Assembly: GCA_018398585.1 (NCBI GenBank)
Contig: JAGTTD010000001.1
Coordinates: forward strand, 24,621,438-24,685,437
DNA length: 64,000 nucleotides
Reading direction: 5' to 3'
Source of the DNA: Simmondsia chinensis
Lineage: Eukaryota > Streptophyta > Magnoliopsida > Caryophyllales > Simmondsiaceae
The translations under genes and the position numbers were made by a program. Below are positions 1 to 10,330 of the stretch, piece after piece; the first letter of the stretch is position 1; every line of letters begins with the position of its first letter. Under the pieces are notes generated by a model. It saw only the letters and a list, made by a program, of their open reading frames with translations. It searched no databases and had not been told where the DNA came from.

Positions 1-327
1 AGAGTTGCTAATACTAGTTAACAGTGGATCAACTCATAGTTTTGTGGATCCAAAAGTTATGAGAGTTGTGGGACAAGAACTGATTCAGACCAACCCTTTA
101 TCAGTCACGGTTGCTGATGGGAATTCAATATTGACACACACTAAGTGTAAGAACTTTTGTTGGAAGATGCAAGGACACAAATTTGAATATGATTTTAGGG
201 TTTTGATATTAGGAGGTTGTGATATCGTATTGGGAGTGGACTGGATGAAAAGCTTCAGCCCAATACTCTTTGATTTCTCTCAATTAACCATGTCCTTTGA
301 GGAAGATGGAAAGAAGGTGCAATTGTA
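1..327 (+). pseudogene. G1 retropepsin (aspartic protease) remnant
   Basis: The open stretch encodes the plant Gypsy protease core. The usual L-V/I-D-S-G-S-T-H-S-F motif reads LVNSGSTHSFVD, so the catalytic aspartate is asparagine (codon AAC near position 20). The downstream D-I-V-L-G-V-D-W motif is intact at about 222-243. It stops with TAA at 326. The start is cut by the window edge. The family cleaves the Gag-Pol polyprotein; with D to N at the active site this copy should be inactive. Confidence 0.88.
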
Positions 328-472
328 AGGAATTGTGGAACATGGTCAACTTCAATTGATGACGGGGAAAAGCTTGCAAAAGGTGCGTAAGAAGGGTGGC
401 TATAGTTGGGTACTACAGCTTTACTCACTCACGGCTGACTCAAAAGTTTAATCCACTGAGTCTACTGTTGAA

Positions 473-1405
473 TTGACTGCCTTGCTCAAGGAGTATGGAA
501 AATTGTTCGAGCAACCAGATACATTGCCACCCAAGAGGGAGCTTGATCATGCAATTCCCTTGAAAGAGGGGACTGATCCTGGGAATTTACGACCCTATAG
601 ATATCCTCATTCACAGAAGGATGAAGTTGAGAGACAAGTTGAGGAGTGGTTGAAAACAAGATTCATACGACACAGTCACAGTCCCTTTACCTTTCCTGTG
701 ATTTTAGTGAAGAAAAAGGATGGAACTTCTAGAATGTGCATTGATTATCGACAATTGAACTCTCACATAGTCAAGGACAAGTTTCGCATTCCTATTATTG
801 ATGACTTGTTGGATGAATTGCATGGAATTTGGTATTTCTCTAAATTGGACTTCAGGCAGGGTTATTATCGGATTAGAGTTCAAGAAAGACATCTATAAGA
901 CAGCTTTTCGAACTCATCAAGGGCATTAGGAATTTGTGGTGATGCCCTTTGGACTGTCAAATGCACCTTCAACATTCTAGGTATTGATGAATCTTGTATT
1001 CCAGCCATATTTGACAAGTTTGTGGTAGTAATTTTTTATGATATTTTGGCCTATAGCCCTACCGTGCAGAAGCATTGCTCCCATCTTGAACTGGTTTTTC
1101 AATCCGTGAGGCAACACAAGCTTTATGCAAAGTTGTCTAAATATACCTTTGCTAAGACACAGGTAGAATATCTTGGCCATGTTATTTCAGGAGTGGGTGC
1201 TGCAACTGACCCAAGCAAAGTACAAGCAATGAAGGATTGGCCACAACCTAAATCCCTCAAGCAGCTAAGGGGGTTCTTGGGGTTAACAGGACATTACCGC
1301 AAGTATATAGGTGGCTATGGCATTAGTGCCAAACCATTAACAGATCTACTGAAGAAGATGGGTTCATATGGGATGATAAAGCAAAAGAAGCTTTTGAACG
1401 CTTGA
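473..1405 (+). pseudogene. G1 reverse transcriptase remnant
   Basis: Two open stretches (473-898 and 1022-1405) carry the Gypsy RT palm. Seen in order: the LPPKRELDHAIPL entry motif, VILVKKKDGTSRMCIDYRQLN, KLDFRQGYYRIRV, then a frame break near 897-1020. After that come the polymerase box and HKLYAKLSKYTF, and LKQLRGFLGLTGHYRKYI. The catalytic F-F-D-D-I-L box reads F-Y-D-I-L (about 1033-1050), so the first aspartate is lost. The family copies element RNA into DNA; this copy cannot. Frame breaks plus the lost Asp make pseudogene status firm. Confidence 0.9.
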
Positions 1406-1429
1406 AGTAGGCTACGACTATGGCTCCTG

Positions 1430-1840
1430 TGCTTGTGATGCTGATTTCAGCTTACCCTTCTTGTTGGAAACTGATGCTTGCAGTACTAGTATTGGTGCAG
1501 TGCTTTCTCAGAATGGAAGACCTTTAGCTTTTCTTCGTCAAGCTTTGGGTCCTAAGAATCAGAAGTTCTCTATTTACGAGAAAGAGTATATGGCTATACT
1601 CCTAGCGGTTTAGAAATGGCGGTATTACCTTGAGGGACATCAATTTCTGATCAAGACAGATCACCAAAGCCTCAAGTATCTACTTGAGCAAAGAATTTCG
1701 ACAAGGGTTCAAAGGAAAGGGCTAATGAAGATGCTGGGGTTAGAATATACAAATTAGTACAGAAAAGGGGCTGAAAATGTTGTTGCTAATGCCCTTTCTA
1801 GAAGATTGGAGGAATTGGAAGGTGATCAATTTCTATGAGC
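1430..1840 (+). pseudogene. G1 RNase H remnant
   Basis: Translation gives LLETDACSTSIGAVLSQ, then YEKEYMAILLAV, W-RYYLEGHQFLIKTDH and SLKYLLEQRISTRVQRKG, which is the Gypsy RNase H domain directly after RT. It ends in a NVVANALSRRLEEL-like stretch. In-frame stops occur at about 1611 (TAG before KWRYYL) and 1755. The first catalytic Asp (TDA) is present. The domain normally degrades the RNA strand of the RNA-DNA hybrid; here it is a frame-shifted relic. Confidence 0.85.
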
Positions 1841-1939
1841 ATGATGCTTTTGCTCAGGCATGCATTGTTCCCAATAGCATACACGCTAGTTTTGACAAAA
1901 CTGATTCAAAGGTGATAGTGAGCAATGGAATTGTTTGAG

Positions 1940-3200
1940 TTAAGGGCAGAATTTACATTGGTGAAAGCCAAGGACTGAGAAAGCAAGTCATCAAAGCTTC
2001 ACATGACTCACCATAGGGAGGCCACTCCTATATAGAGGGTACTTATAGAAGAATGAAGCTATATTTCCGGTGGAAGGGATTGAAGAAAGATGTGCAAGAG
2101 TTTGTGCGGCAATGTAAAGTTTGTCAACAGAAAAAAGTTGAGCATACTCCCTATAAAGGGTTGCTGCAGCCACTCCCAATTCCGGAGAGAGCTTGGGCTC
2201 ACATAAGCATAGATTTTGTGGATGGCCTGCCTAAGTCAGAGGGAAAACAAGTCATTTGTGTGACTGTTGATCATTTCACCAAGTTTGGGCACTTTGTTGG
2301 TCTCCGTCATCCCACTGCCGCAGAAACGTTGGCAAGATTGTTCTTGGATCAGGTGTATTGGCTTCATGGACTTCCTTGGTCTATTGTTTCTGACAGAGAC
2401 AGGTTGTTCACAAGTTCTTTTTGGCATCAGTTGTTTCTATTGTTAGGCCCCACATTGGCTATGAGTTCTTCGTACCATCCGCAATCTAATGGCTAGAATG
2501 AGAGGGTTAATCAGTGTATTGAACAGTATTTGAGAGGGATGACATTTACTCATCCTAGGCAATGGTACAAGTAATTGGCTCTTGCTGAGTATTGGTACAA
2601 TACTCATTTCCACTCATCTTTAGGTTCAACACCTTTTAAGGCCTTATATGGGTATGAACCACCATCTCCTTTGGTACAACAAGGAATGATTTCTCATGTT
2701 GCTGGAGTAAATGAGTTGCTGCTACATAGAGCTCAGTTAACACGGCAGCTCAAGGACAATCTTCAGTTGGCACAAGCGAGGATGAAGTTTTTTGCAGATA
2801 AGAAGAGGATTAACCAAAATTTTGAGGTTGGATATCTTGTTTATCTCAAGTTGAAACCATACAGGCAAAGTTCAGTGGCTATTCACCAAAACCTCAAGTC
2901 ATCAGCCAGGTACATTAGGCCTTATAAGGTTCTGGAGAGAATTGGCAAAGTAGCCTACAGATTAGATCTTCCATGTTGCTTTGCTTAAGAAGTATGTGCC
3001 AGATAAAGTCAAGGAAGTCATTGATGTTTTCCAAGCTTCCTCCCAAGGTGAGTTGATTCAAGAACCTGTAGCCATCTTTCACAGCAAAGTGGTGCAGGAG
3101 CATGGCATTGACAGCCAGTAGGTGCTGATACAGTGGGCTAATCTTTGTCCTGAAGGTTCTGCACGGGAGAGCTAGAAGTTTCTCAAGTCTCAATCTCCTT
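1940..3200 (+). pseudogene. G1 integrase with chromodomain-like tail, remnant
   Basis: The zinc-binding HHCC region is degenerate at its start, with CKVCQQKK intact at 2116-2139. The DDE core shows SIDFVDGLP (first Asp) and IVSDRDRLFTSSFW (second Asp). The glutamate segment reads SNG-stop-NERVNQ, keeping E but losing the preceding Gln to TAG (2494). A stop at 2572 precedes the ALAEYWYNTHFHSSLG block. A frameshift near 2975 leads into the LLKKYVPDKVKE... chromodomain-like C-terminus with VLIQWANL (about 3121-3145), in which a stop lies just before VLIQW. Chromodomains of this group are thought to steer integration to marked chromatin. Confidence 0.88.
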
Positions 3201-3242
3201 CCTTCTATTCTTGAAGCAAGAATGTGCTTGAGGGGAGGGTAT

Positions 3243-3643
3243 TGTCATGATCAAGACTGATTTTAATTGGTCATGTCGAGCTTTTTAGCAATTGGCGGGA
3301 ATTAGTTGCAATTGAGGTTCTTTTGCTTTTGGCGGTAAAGTTAGTTGTTGGTTAAAGTCTTATTTTGCTCTTAAGTCAATTGTGGCGACTGGTTCAGGTT
3401 GTTTTAGTCGGTTAGTTGCAATATTGGAGTCCAGATTCATTGTTTTTGATTCTATCTTGTAACTAGTATAAATAAGGGATTGGTTGTAAGGTTTGATTCA
3501 TTGAATGATAATTGATTGACATTTTCTCTCTCTCATCTAAACTCTCTCTAATTTCTCATCTCCTTCCCTTCTTTTCTCATCTAAACTCTTCCGTATCCGA
3601 TCCAAACCTTGGTTAAGATTCAAGATTGAACTTGAATCATAAC
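3243..3643 (+). repeat. G1 3' LTR with polypurine tract
   Basis: The LTR begins TGTCATGATC right after the purine-rich tract GAGGGGAGGGT (3230-3240) and ends CATAACA at 3643, giving TG...CA ends and 401 bp. A TATA-like AGTATAAATAAG lies at 3464-3475, where the U3 promoter is expected, followed by a CT-rich leader. The ends were set by the tract, the TG/CA rule and likeness of the CATAACA end to the G3 and G5 LTR ends. The partner LTR is outside the window. Confidence 0.85.
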
Positions 3644-3981
3644 AAAAAGTTAATTTTTTAACTACAAAAATTATTTTTAAATATTTATAATTTTTTACAT
3701 ATTTATATCTTTAGATATATTAAAACTATTTAAAAGGAAAATTTTAATTCCTATATATTTAAAATTTGATTTATGAGTATTTTATACATTTAAAATTGTT
3801 GTTAATATATATTAAATTTATTTTTAAATGAAATTTGAATTTTTAAATTTTTAAATTCAAATTTATAAATGTTCAAGATATTTAAAATTATTTTAGTAAA
3901 TTAATGAATATTAGTAGTTTTAACATTAAACTGTAACATTGAAAAGTAGTACGTATCATCTATTTACTATTTTGATTTTGC
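3644..3981. other. AT-rich module, first copy of a local duplication
   Basis: No reading frame or RNA gene is seen. The sequence AAAAGTTAATTTTTTAACTA and the following 300 bp recur in diverged form from about 4455 to 5090, interrupted there by another insert. This looks like an old duplicated non-coding repeat. Its class is unknown. Confidence 0.5.
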
Positions 3982-3998
3982 TATATTAGTTTTATTCA

Positions 3999-4256
3999 GA
4001 GGATTCGTTTAATAGGCGCAAAGACACTGGACCACATTAGAACTCCGAAGTTAAGCGTGCCTGGGCAAGAGTTGTACTAGGATGGGTGACCTCCTAGGAA
4101 GTCCTCATGTTGCCAACCCTATAAGGTTGGGGGTCCTTGGTAAAAGCCTTTCAGTAAGGTTACACCCTGAAGGGGTAAGGCTGCGTACATCCACCCTCCC
4201 CCCCAGACCCCGCTTAGGCGGGAGCCCTTGAGGCAATGGGTCTCTTGTTGTTGTTA
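3999..4256 (+). mobile_element. SINE with 5S rRNA-derived head and plant Angio-domain tail
   Basis: Positions 4001-4120 align end to end with plant 5S rRNA at full length (120 bp). Highly conserved blocks are AGTTAAGCGTGCCTGGGC and GGATGGGTGACCTCCTAGGA. From 4121 the sequence changes to a plant SINE body with AAGGCTGCGTACATCCACCC (4177-4196), CAGACCCCGC and GGCGGGAGCCC, ending in a (TTG)n tail. A perfect 17-bp duplication, TATATTAGTTTTATTCA, flanks it (3982-3998 and 4257-4273), so the chimera moved as one unit by retroposition. Plant SINEs normally have tRNA heads. LINE machinery acting in trans would have mobilised it. Boundaries are set by the duplication. Confidence 0.92.
4049..4100 (+). 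promoter_or_regulatory. 5S-type internal RNA polymerase III control region of the SINE
   Basis: Box A (4049-4066, AGTTAAGCGTGCCTGGGC) and box C (about 4080-4100, GGATGGGTGACCTCCTAGGA) have the positions and nearly the sequence of the plant 5S rRNA gene control region, which binds TFIIIA and then TFIIIC. This implies a type 1 promoter, not the tRNA-like type 2 promoter (A and B boxes) of ordinary plant SINEs. Present activity is not known. Confidence 0.8.
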
Positions 4257-4489
4257 TATATTAGTTTTATTCATGTAATAAATATAGTATATGAAATATT
4301 AAATTATATTATAAAGTAAGTTAGTTAATATAGAGAAATTATTATTATACAAATTCTTATGTTATATTGTTGTATGATATCCATTCGTTTTAAAATTTTC
4401 AATACTACACTTTAATGTAATACCCTTAATATATGTTAATTTTTATTGAAGATTCATTTAAAAAGCTAATTTTTTAAGTACAAAAATTG

Positions 4490-4561
4490 TCTTTTAAATA
4501 TTTATAAATATTTTACATTGAAATCCTTGTTTAAAAAAAAGGTCCTCAGGGTTTTCATTGA

Positions 4562-4620
<59 letters not shown>

Positions 4621-4879
4621 GAGCGCATCTTATGCAGCTTTAGATAGGAAACAATATCATAAAATCACTCTTTCCAACCTTTTCCCTTCGACTAAGACAT
4701 TGCCTTTCTATTGCATTTTAAGGCTGTTCACATTTTAGTTGCCAGGTTTGAGACTCTATTCCCTTCGTCCCACATGACAGGGAAATTTCTCAAGGATTCT
4801 AAACCTTTTCTAGCCTCTTCTTCTGGGCATATGACTTAACACAAAACTTATCTTTTAAATATTTATAAATATTTTACAT
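4490..4879. other. Insert of unknown origin flanked by a 29-nt direct repeat
   Basis: An identical 29-nt AT-rich direct repeat occurs at 4490-4518 and 4851-4879. Between them (4519-4850) is DNA of different composition that interrupts the second copy of the AT-rich module. The insert begins with TGAAATCCTTG, holds a 54-nt G run and continues with mixed-composition sequence without stop-free frames or familiar motifs. The flanking repeat could be a long target duplication or repair filler. An organellar origin is possible but I cannot recognise a gene. Confidence 0.55.
4564..4617. repeat. 54-nt poly(G) tract
   Basis: An uninterrupted run of 54 guanines lies between CATTGAGA and CACGAGCGC. Runs of this length are very rare in plant nuclear DNA and hard to clone or sequence. 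It is either a real G-tract able to form quadruplexes or an assembly or sequencing artefact. Confidence 0.95.
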
Positions 4880-5157
4880 ATTTAAAATATTTTTAGATAT
4901 ACTAAAGTATTTAAAGGAAAATTTGAATTTTTTATATACTTAAAATTTGATTTATAAAAATTTTAGATATTTAAAATTATTGTTAATATATATTAAAATT
5001 ATTTTAAAGTAAAATTCAAATTTTGTAGATATTTAATCAAAAAATTTATGAAATATTTTATTAGTCTACAGGTTTTAGATATATTTAATGATTATTTGTT
5101 GTTTTATTATGGGTAATCAAACTAGAAATTATGGTCTGCACTACAGTGACATTATTG

Positions 5158-7544
5158 GGTCATTATGATGGAAATACGATGCAAAATATTGATGGTGTTG
5201 ATTACATGGGTGGAAGATAGTTTGTACTCAGGGCACGAACTTGAATTTCACTTGCTGAGTTGAAGGGGATGATGCATGAAGCTATTGGGTGGGATAGTAA
5301 CACAACTGAAATAGTGATTATATGGAGAATATTGGTATCCGAAAATCCTATGCATTATGCACCTATTAAGATCACTTGTCCAATGACTTTGAGGTCTATG
5401 TTTTGAAGTGGCCTTAGAAAGTAGGGCAACATGCATAGAATTACATGTAAATGATGTAGATGTTGCAGACAGATCTCAACATCATGTACCTCATTTTCAA
5501 TTTGATGCTTCTGGTCTGTCTAGAAGAGCTTCTGGCCCGTCTAGAAGCCTTGATTTTGATGTTTCATTGATAGATGGAATCATTTCAAATGAGACAAGAA
5601 GTATTTTTGATGGGGCTTATGCCAACAATGATTTCCACCCATCTGATGACGATGTAGATGTTGGTATTGATGCTTGTGAGGCTATACCAAATAATGCTGA
5701 CAGGCCTACAATTACCTAAGCCCCTGTCCCTGAGTTTGAAGATGTTAGTTAGGCAAACTAGGCAGTATATTTTGACTGGGAGGCAAGTAGAAGATAGAGA
5801 ACCATGGGATCTAGCTTGAACCAAGGTCTATTATTCTAAACAAATGATGAGCTAGTCCATGCAGTAAGCTTGTCGCAAATTAAGAGAAAACTGCAATACA
5901 CGGTGTACAAGTCGACGCCACAATTTGTAGCCCTAAAGTGTGTGCAAGTACCACAATGTGAGCGGTATCTGCATGGGGCACTCAAACGAAGGACGTGGCC
6001 GTTTGAGATATTGTTTTTTAAAGGGGCCACATACATGTTCTACCACTGTATTGGAAGAAGACCACCGGCTCCTGTCCTCCAAAGTTACTGCGAATATGGT
6101 GTTAGCTATTATTACTGCGGATCTTACGCTGAATATTAAAGCAATCCGAGTAGCAGTGAGACAACAACATGGGTACACAGTTTTGTATTTCAAGGCATGG
6201 AAAGCTAAGCAACAAGTGCTTGAGTAGTTGCTTGGCTCCCGTGAGGAAGCACTTTTGATGCTAGCAAAGCTTCGCAATGCGTTGAAACCGTCAAATCCAG
6301 GCACTGTTGCTGACTTGCAGTTAAATAGGCAAGCAACTGGTGAAGCACTATTTGACAGTGTTTTCTTGGCATTTGGGGGATCCACAGAGGGGTTCAAGTG
6401 TTGTCATCCCTTCATCAGTGTTGATGGTACCCATTTATATGGGAAATATATGGGGAAGTTGCTAGTTACAGTTGCATTTGATGCCAACAACAGTCTATAT
6501 CCATTGTGTTTTTCTTTAGTGGACGAGGAGAGCCCATGGACTTGGACTTAGTTTCTGCAATGTCTACGATCCTATGTGAGAGATGGGTGCTTCTTGATGT
6601 GCATAATTTCTGATCGACATGCTGGAAAATAGAATGGGATGTTTGCGATATGGCCTGTGCCTGTAGGGTACCATCGGTATTGCACTCGTCACCTTGTTTG
6701 TAACTTCAACCACAAATTCAACAATCCTACCCTAAAGAGAAGGTTGAGTTTGATGGCAAGGGAACCTTCTGAGAAGAAGTTCGATGCTTGGTATGATCAA
6801 TTTATCCACGTTAATGATGACATGAAAGAGTGGATCATGAGAGAGCTGAAAGAATGTTAGGCACTTTCGTGTGATGGTGGTTATCATTACGGTAACATGA
6901 CCACCAATTTATCTGAAGTATTCAACGGTGTTCTAAAAGGCAAACGAGTGCTCCCAGTAACTGCCCTTGTGCGACTAAAATTTTTTAGATGCAACAAATA
7001 CTTTATCAACCGCAGGGATTTTACTCGGGAGTTCCTTTCATGGGGTGCTCCATGGCCACCCACAATCTTCATTGAAATAGAGCAAGCCACCATAAAATCG
7101 AGACACCATCAGGACGTGCTGTTTGATTGAGATACCATATGCTTTTAGGTAACAACTATGCTTCAGACTGAAGCAGGCTTAAGAGGGGAGATTCGCCATA
7201 CTATAACATTGACCGAATAGAGTTGCACTTGTGGTACATGTCAACTGTTTCATCGCTCATGTTCACATGTGATGGCATGGTTTGCAGCATTTAAGATCGA
7301 ATATGGACAATTTGTTGATTTGTTGTATATCCCTGACATGTACGCAAGCTCGTATGCTGCATTGTTTCACCCTCTTCTTGATCAATCTCTATGGATGGAG
7401 TACACTGAGCCTACATTGGTTTCAGATCACACTAGGTGGAGGTTTGGTAAAGTACGACTAAAATCAACCTGGTTACAGAATGAAATGGACTTTGGGGAGG
7501 GCTCGTCCAAAAATAAATGTAGTATATATGGTCAGGGAGGCCAT
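5158..7544 (+). pseudogene. MuDR-like Mutator transposase (mudrA type), decayed
   Basis: The reading, spread over several frames, follows MULE transposase. The N-terminal region has LKGMMHEAIGWDSNTTEIVI-like sequence (about 5260-5325), then an acidic linker with a DDDVDVGID stretch. The DDE core shows ISVDGTHLYGKYMGKLL (about 6415-6465, first Asp) and CIISDRHAGK (about 6600-6630, second Asp). Next come GYHRYCTRHLVCNF (6667-6708) and the N-L-S-E-V-F-N block. A SWIM zinc finger, SCTCGTCQLFHRSCSHVMA, lies at about 7220-7277, and a degenerate zinc knuckle, CSIYGQGGH, just before the A-run. Stops include 5717, 6225, 6548, 6630 and 6858. The family cuts and pastes DNA between terminal inverted repeats; this copy is inactive. 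Confidence 0.88.
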
Positions 7545-7566
7545 AAAAAAAAAAAAAAAAAAAAAA
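7545..7566. repeat. 22-nt poly(A) run
   Basis: A run of 22 adenines lies directly after the GGCCAT of the transposase zinc knuckle, replacing its expected second cysteine. It looks like slippage expansion of a lysine-coding A-rich stretch, since the knuckle is normally followed by basic residues. Confidence 0.9.
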
Positions 7567-8038
7567 CCGGTCCTATTAGACAATGTTGCTTTTGTAATTA
7601 AGTTCATATCTTGATAATTTATTTCATTCTTTATTGTGATTTTGTAATAAAATGTAATATTAGCCATTGTAAAAACAAATCAATGTGACATTGTTATGGT
7701 ATATGTAATTTTATTTATTGGACTATTTTAGTAAATGTAACTTTCATTTTAGACCAATAATAATTTGGTGCTTATGTCCTTTTATGGTCAAACTAGATAC
7801 TATTTTAAATGTTATTAGTGAAACGGTAAGTTCATGAGGAGCACATACATCTGGTGGTACCGGTTTTCTTGAACACAATCCGAGTCCAGACACAATTCAT
7901 TGCTATGTCTTCAAGACCAACATTGGTAAGAGGATGTTTGGGTCTATGCAGTATGTTAACAATTTATATAATTCCATAATACATTATATTTTAATTATTC
8001 GGATAGTTGAGTGATATATCTGATGTCTTGTTTTGCAG
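7567..8038 (+). other. Spacer between transposase and PMD pseudogene
   Basis: AT-rich DNA without a clear frame. The segment 7947-8038 starts near GCAGTATGTTAAC and ends TTGTTTTGCAG, which reads as a decayed plant intron ending at the splice acceptor of the PMD exon. Upstream exon sequence, if any, is not recognisable. Confidence 0.4.
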
Positions 8039-9470
8039 GGCGACGACAAGATCAGGGTGAGGCACCATCATCCGTTATCCCTTCAAGATAGAGTACGACC
8101 TTATATCATTCAGGCCAGTATCATTGGATTGACCCAGATAGGTCATATATGAATTGATAACTGTTTGATTAGTGCTTTGTTGGAGAGGTGGAAGCGAGAG
8201 ACTCACACATTCCATCTACGTGTTAGTGAGATGATGCCAACACTACAAGATCTAGCCTTCTAGCTAAGTTTACCAATACACGGCATGACAGTCACTAGTG
8301 CCTCAAATTATTATTAGAAGGACGAGTGCCTGCAGTTATTGTGTGCAGCTCCCTCTCTTAAGTTGTTGAAGGTGGCATGATCGTAAATCAAAGGTTGAAG
8401 GAACAGTTTCAACATGAACCCTCAAATGATGCTGACAAGCAAGTGCTGTTGCAACAGGCTAGGGCTACATCCTCTATTTGATCGGCTATGTGTTGTTCAC
8501 CAACAACACTAGTGATCGAGCACCACTCATCTTCCTCCCATTGCTCGAGACGACGGAGGAGTGTAGGTCACACAGCGGGGGCTCAGCAGTTTTAGCCGAC
8601 CTATAACAAACAAGTGTGTTGAGATTGCATGAAGGGCACCCAGCAACTCGGCTGATGTATTTCATTACCGCAGGTATGAACCATAATGATATTCATGTTT
8701 AATTTTTAAATGTGTTGTATTCCTAATTTTTTACACTTATCATTTGTAGCTATGATCGTGGGGGCACTTACACATCAGACAACCAACTGTCACTGCCCAC
8801 CATCAATAAGTTGTGCTTAGTGTTCCAATGCTTCCATTGGGCACTCGATTAGAGAAAATATTTCGTAAATCTTACTTTAATATATATGTAATATTATGTA
8901 CATATTGTAATATAATTTACTACAAATTTAATCAGACAGGTTGCCGCATATACATTCCGCGAGAACACAAGGTATTCTCAGTCCTTTTACAGAGACCAAC
9001 TTGATGTCCAAGAACCTCATCAACTATATAAGTGAAAATAGACATATTTTTTTCATTTAATATTTAATATAATGACCAAGTTATTTTTTCTGTTTGCTAG
9101 GTTGATTGGACGTCGTATCGGCAACCTCGGTTAGCCTCTTTGCCCAAGATTTGTTTCGAGGGTTGGCACATCTGGCAATATGTAGGACCCCTGACATGCT
9201 TTGACATTGTCGAACTAAATTGTCCTTACAGAGTGTTGCGTTAGTTTGGACTAAGGCAGCATGTCCCAGATTATGTCGACACACTCAACTCTCTACACGA
9301 TACATCTCGTCGGGGCAGGTCCGACGAGATTGGGCTGTCTACCATGCCAACTGGATCGAGGTGTGGAATGCACGAATGCACCGTATTCCCTACGAGCGTA
9401 ATCCTTTGACATTGCCTATTGAGTACATGAAATCGTATCTATCTATCACTAGGTGTGTCATCACATAGCG
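8039..9470 (+). pseudogene. Plant mobile domain (PMD, MAIN-like) pseudogene with introns
   Basis: Exon-like blocks translate to the PMD of the MAIN/MAIL1 and PP7-long type. [20 protein letters not shown] with TLQDLAF and LSLPIHGMTVT lies at about 8173-8302. YRDQLDVQEPHQLY lies at about 8985-9030. VDWTSYRQPRLASLP, then CFEGWHIWQYVGPLTCFDIV and ELNCPYRVLR, lie from 9101, and WIEVWNARMHRIPY at about 9351-9392. Clean GT-AG introns are visible at 8674-8749 and about 9032-9100, with an acceptor at 8938-8939. Stops in the exons (8149, 8262, 8479) make it a pseudogene. It lies on the same strand about 0.5 kb after the Mutator transposase. PMDs are known both in host proteins and in Mutator and Gypsy elements, so it is probably element cargo. 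Confidence 0.8.
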
Positions 9471-10330
9471 TGAGATGCATATTCCGCGCCGCTCTTGGCT
9501 TGGTTTTTACCTAAGTGGCAACCGTCTTCAATGAGTAGTATGTACTTTGAAAATATTTATTTTCTTACTTATTCAATAGTACATTTTAATGACATTTATA
9601 AGTAATACGTGCTACGTCGATCTTGTTACCAATCAGACTCAAAGAGCAGCCTGGGCAGTATGTAACAGTGTTGGCCACACTGTATAGTTGATCTCCACCG
9701 ATTGGCTTACAGGTTGTAGTAGCATACTAGAAGCTGCTGGTGAGGAACACCAATTTTGTTATATCCCACAATAAGAAGGTGCTGACTACCGTTTATTTAA
9801 TCACGCGGAAGGAAGTAGATGTAGAAGTCGAAGTAAACGTCCTCCACGACGCAGTTTTTTGGTTCATTGGGAGTTCACAGTCTCATTCGTAGATGATGGT
9901 GAACCTAGTCATAGATCCACGTCACAATTTGCACTATAATTTACATTATTTATTTATATTAATTATTTTTATATTTTTAACATTTATTATGAATTATTGC
10001 TCAGGAAGGGGGAAGTCACAAGTTGCTTTGGGAAGGGGAAGGAATGTGGCAGGGAAGGAAAAATGGTGCCTATTGGTAAAATTAAAGAAAAATTTAGGGA
10101 GGTGAAATTTCAATAATTTTACACTCAGAGACGTTGTTTAAAACGGAGCCTCTATTAATTTTACAATAGATGCTGTTTTAAATGGCTCCTTCTTGTTAGA
10201 GACGCCAATTCAAATGGCGCCTACACACTTCTACTTACACACTGGGTCATTTTGCTAAATTTTTTCGGAAATAGGTCACTTTTCTAAATTTTTTTTTTAA
10301 ATAGGGTACTTTGCTAAATAATTCCTATTT
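9471..10330 (+). other. Probable 3' non-coding end of the MULE-PMD unit
   Basis: After the last PMD exon there is only short basic and arginine-rich coding-like sequence (about 9800-9870), then AT-rich DNA. From 10128 come three imperfect palindromes. From 10233 there is repetitive TTTGCTAAAT / TTTCTAAATT sequence up to about 10330, resembling the low-complexity ends of plant MULEs. I could not find the matching inverted end upstream of 5158, so the element boundary is not proven. Confidence 0.4.
10128..10221. repeat. Three imperfect palindromes near the MULE-PMD end
   Basis: Three related units, GAGACGTTGTTTAAAACGGA (10128-10147), GATGCTGTTTTAAATGGCTC (10169-10188) and GAGACGCCAATTCAAATGGC (10199-10218), share the plan GACGCC-(A/T)n-GGCGCC. 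Each is a small hairpin with an AT centre. They may be subterminal sites of the transposon. Confidence 0.5.

Larger units (their letters stand above)
1..3643 (+). mobile_element. G1: 5'-truncated Ty3/Gypsy chromovirus-like retrotransposon
   Basis: Domains run in the order protease, reverse transcriptase, RNase H, integrase and chromodomain-like tail, which is the Ty3/Gypsy order. A polypurine tract (3230-3240) and a 3' LTR follow. The 5' LTR and gag lie outside the window. The short LTR (401 bp) and the chromodomain-like C-terminus fit a compact chromovirus such as the Reina type; that lineage name is an inference. The coding region has many stops and at least four frame changes, so this copy is dead. 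G3, G4 and G5 in this window are relatives of the same general type. Confidence 0.93.

Noticed and set aside
4001..4120. A functional 5S rRNA gene or part of a 5S array
   Set aside because: The copy differs from plant 5S at many positions, has no array neighbours, is fused to a SINE tail and is bounded by a target duplication.
3982..4273. Cassandra TRIM element, whose LTRs carry 5S-like sequence
   Set aside because: There is no second LTR, no primer site or polypurine tract, and the 17-bp duplication and (TTG)n tail are those of a SINE.
8039..9470. An intact host MAIN-like gene
   Set aside because: In-frame stops occur in otherwise well-matching exons, and the place next to a decayed Mutator transposase favours a transposon-borne pseudogene.
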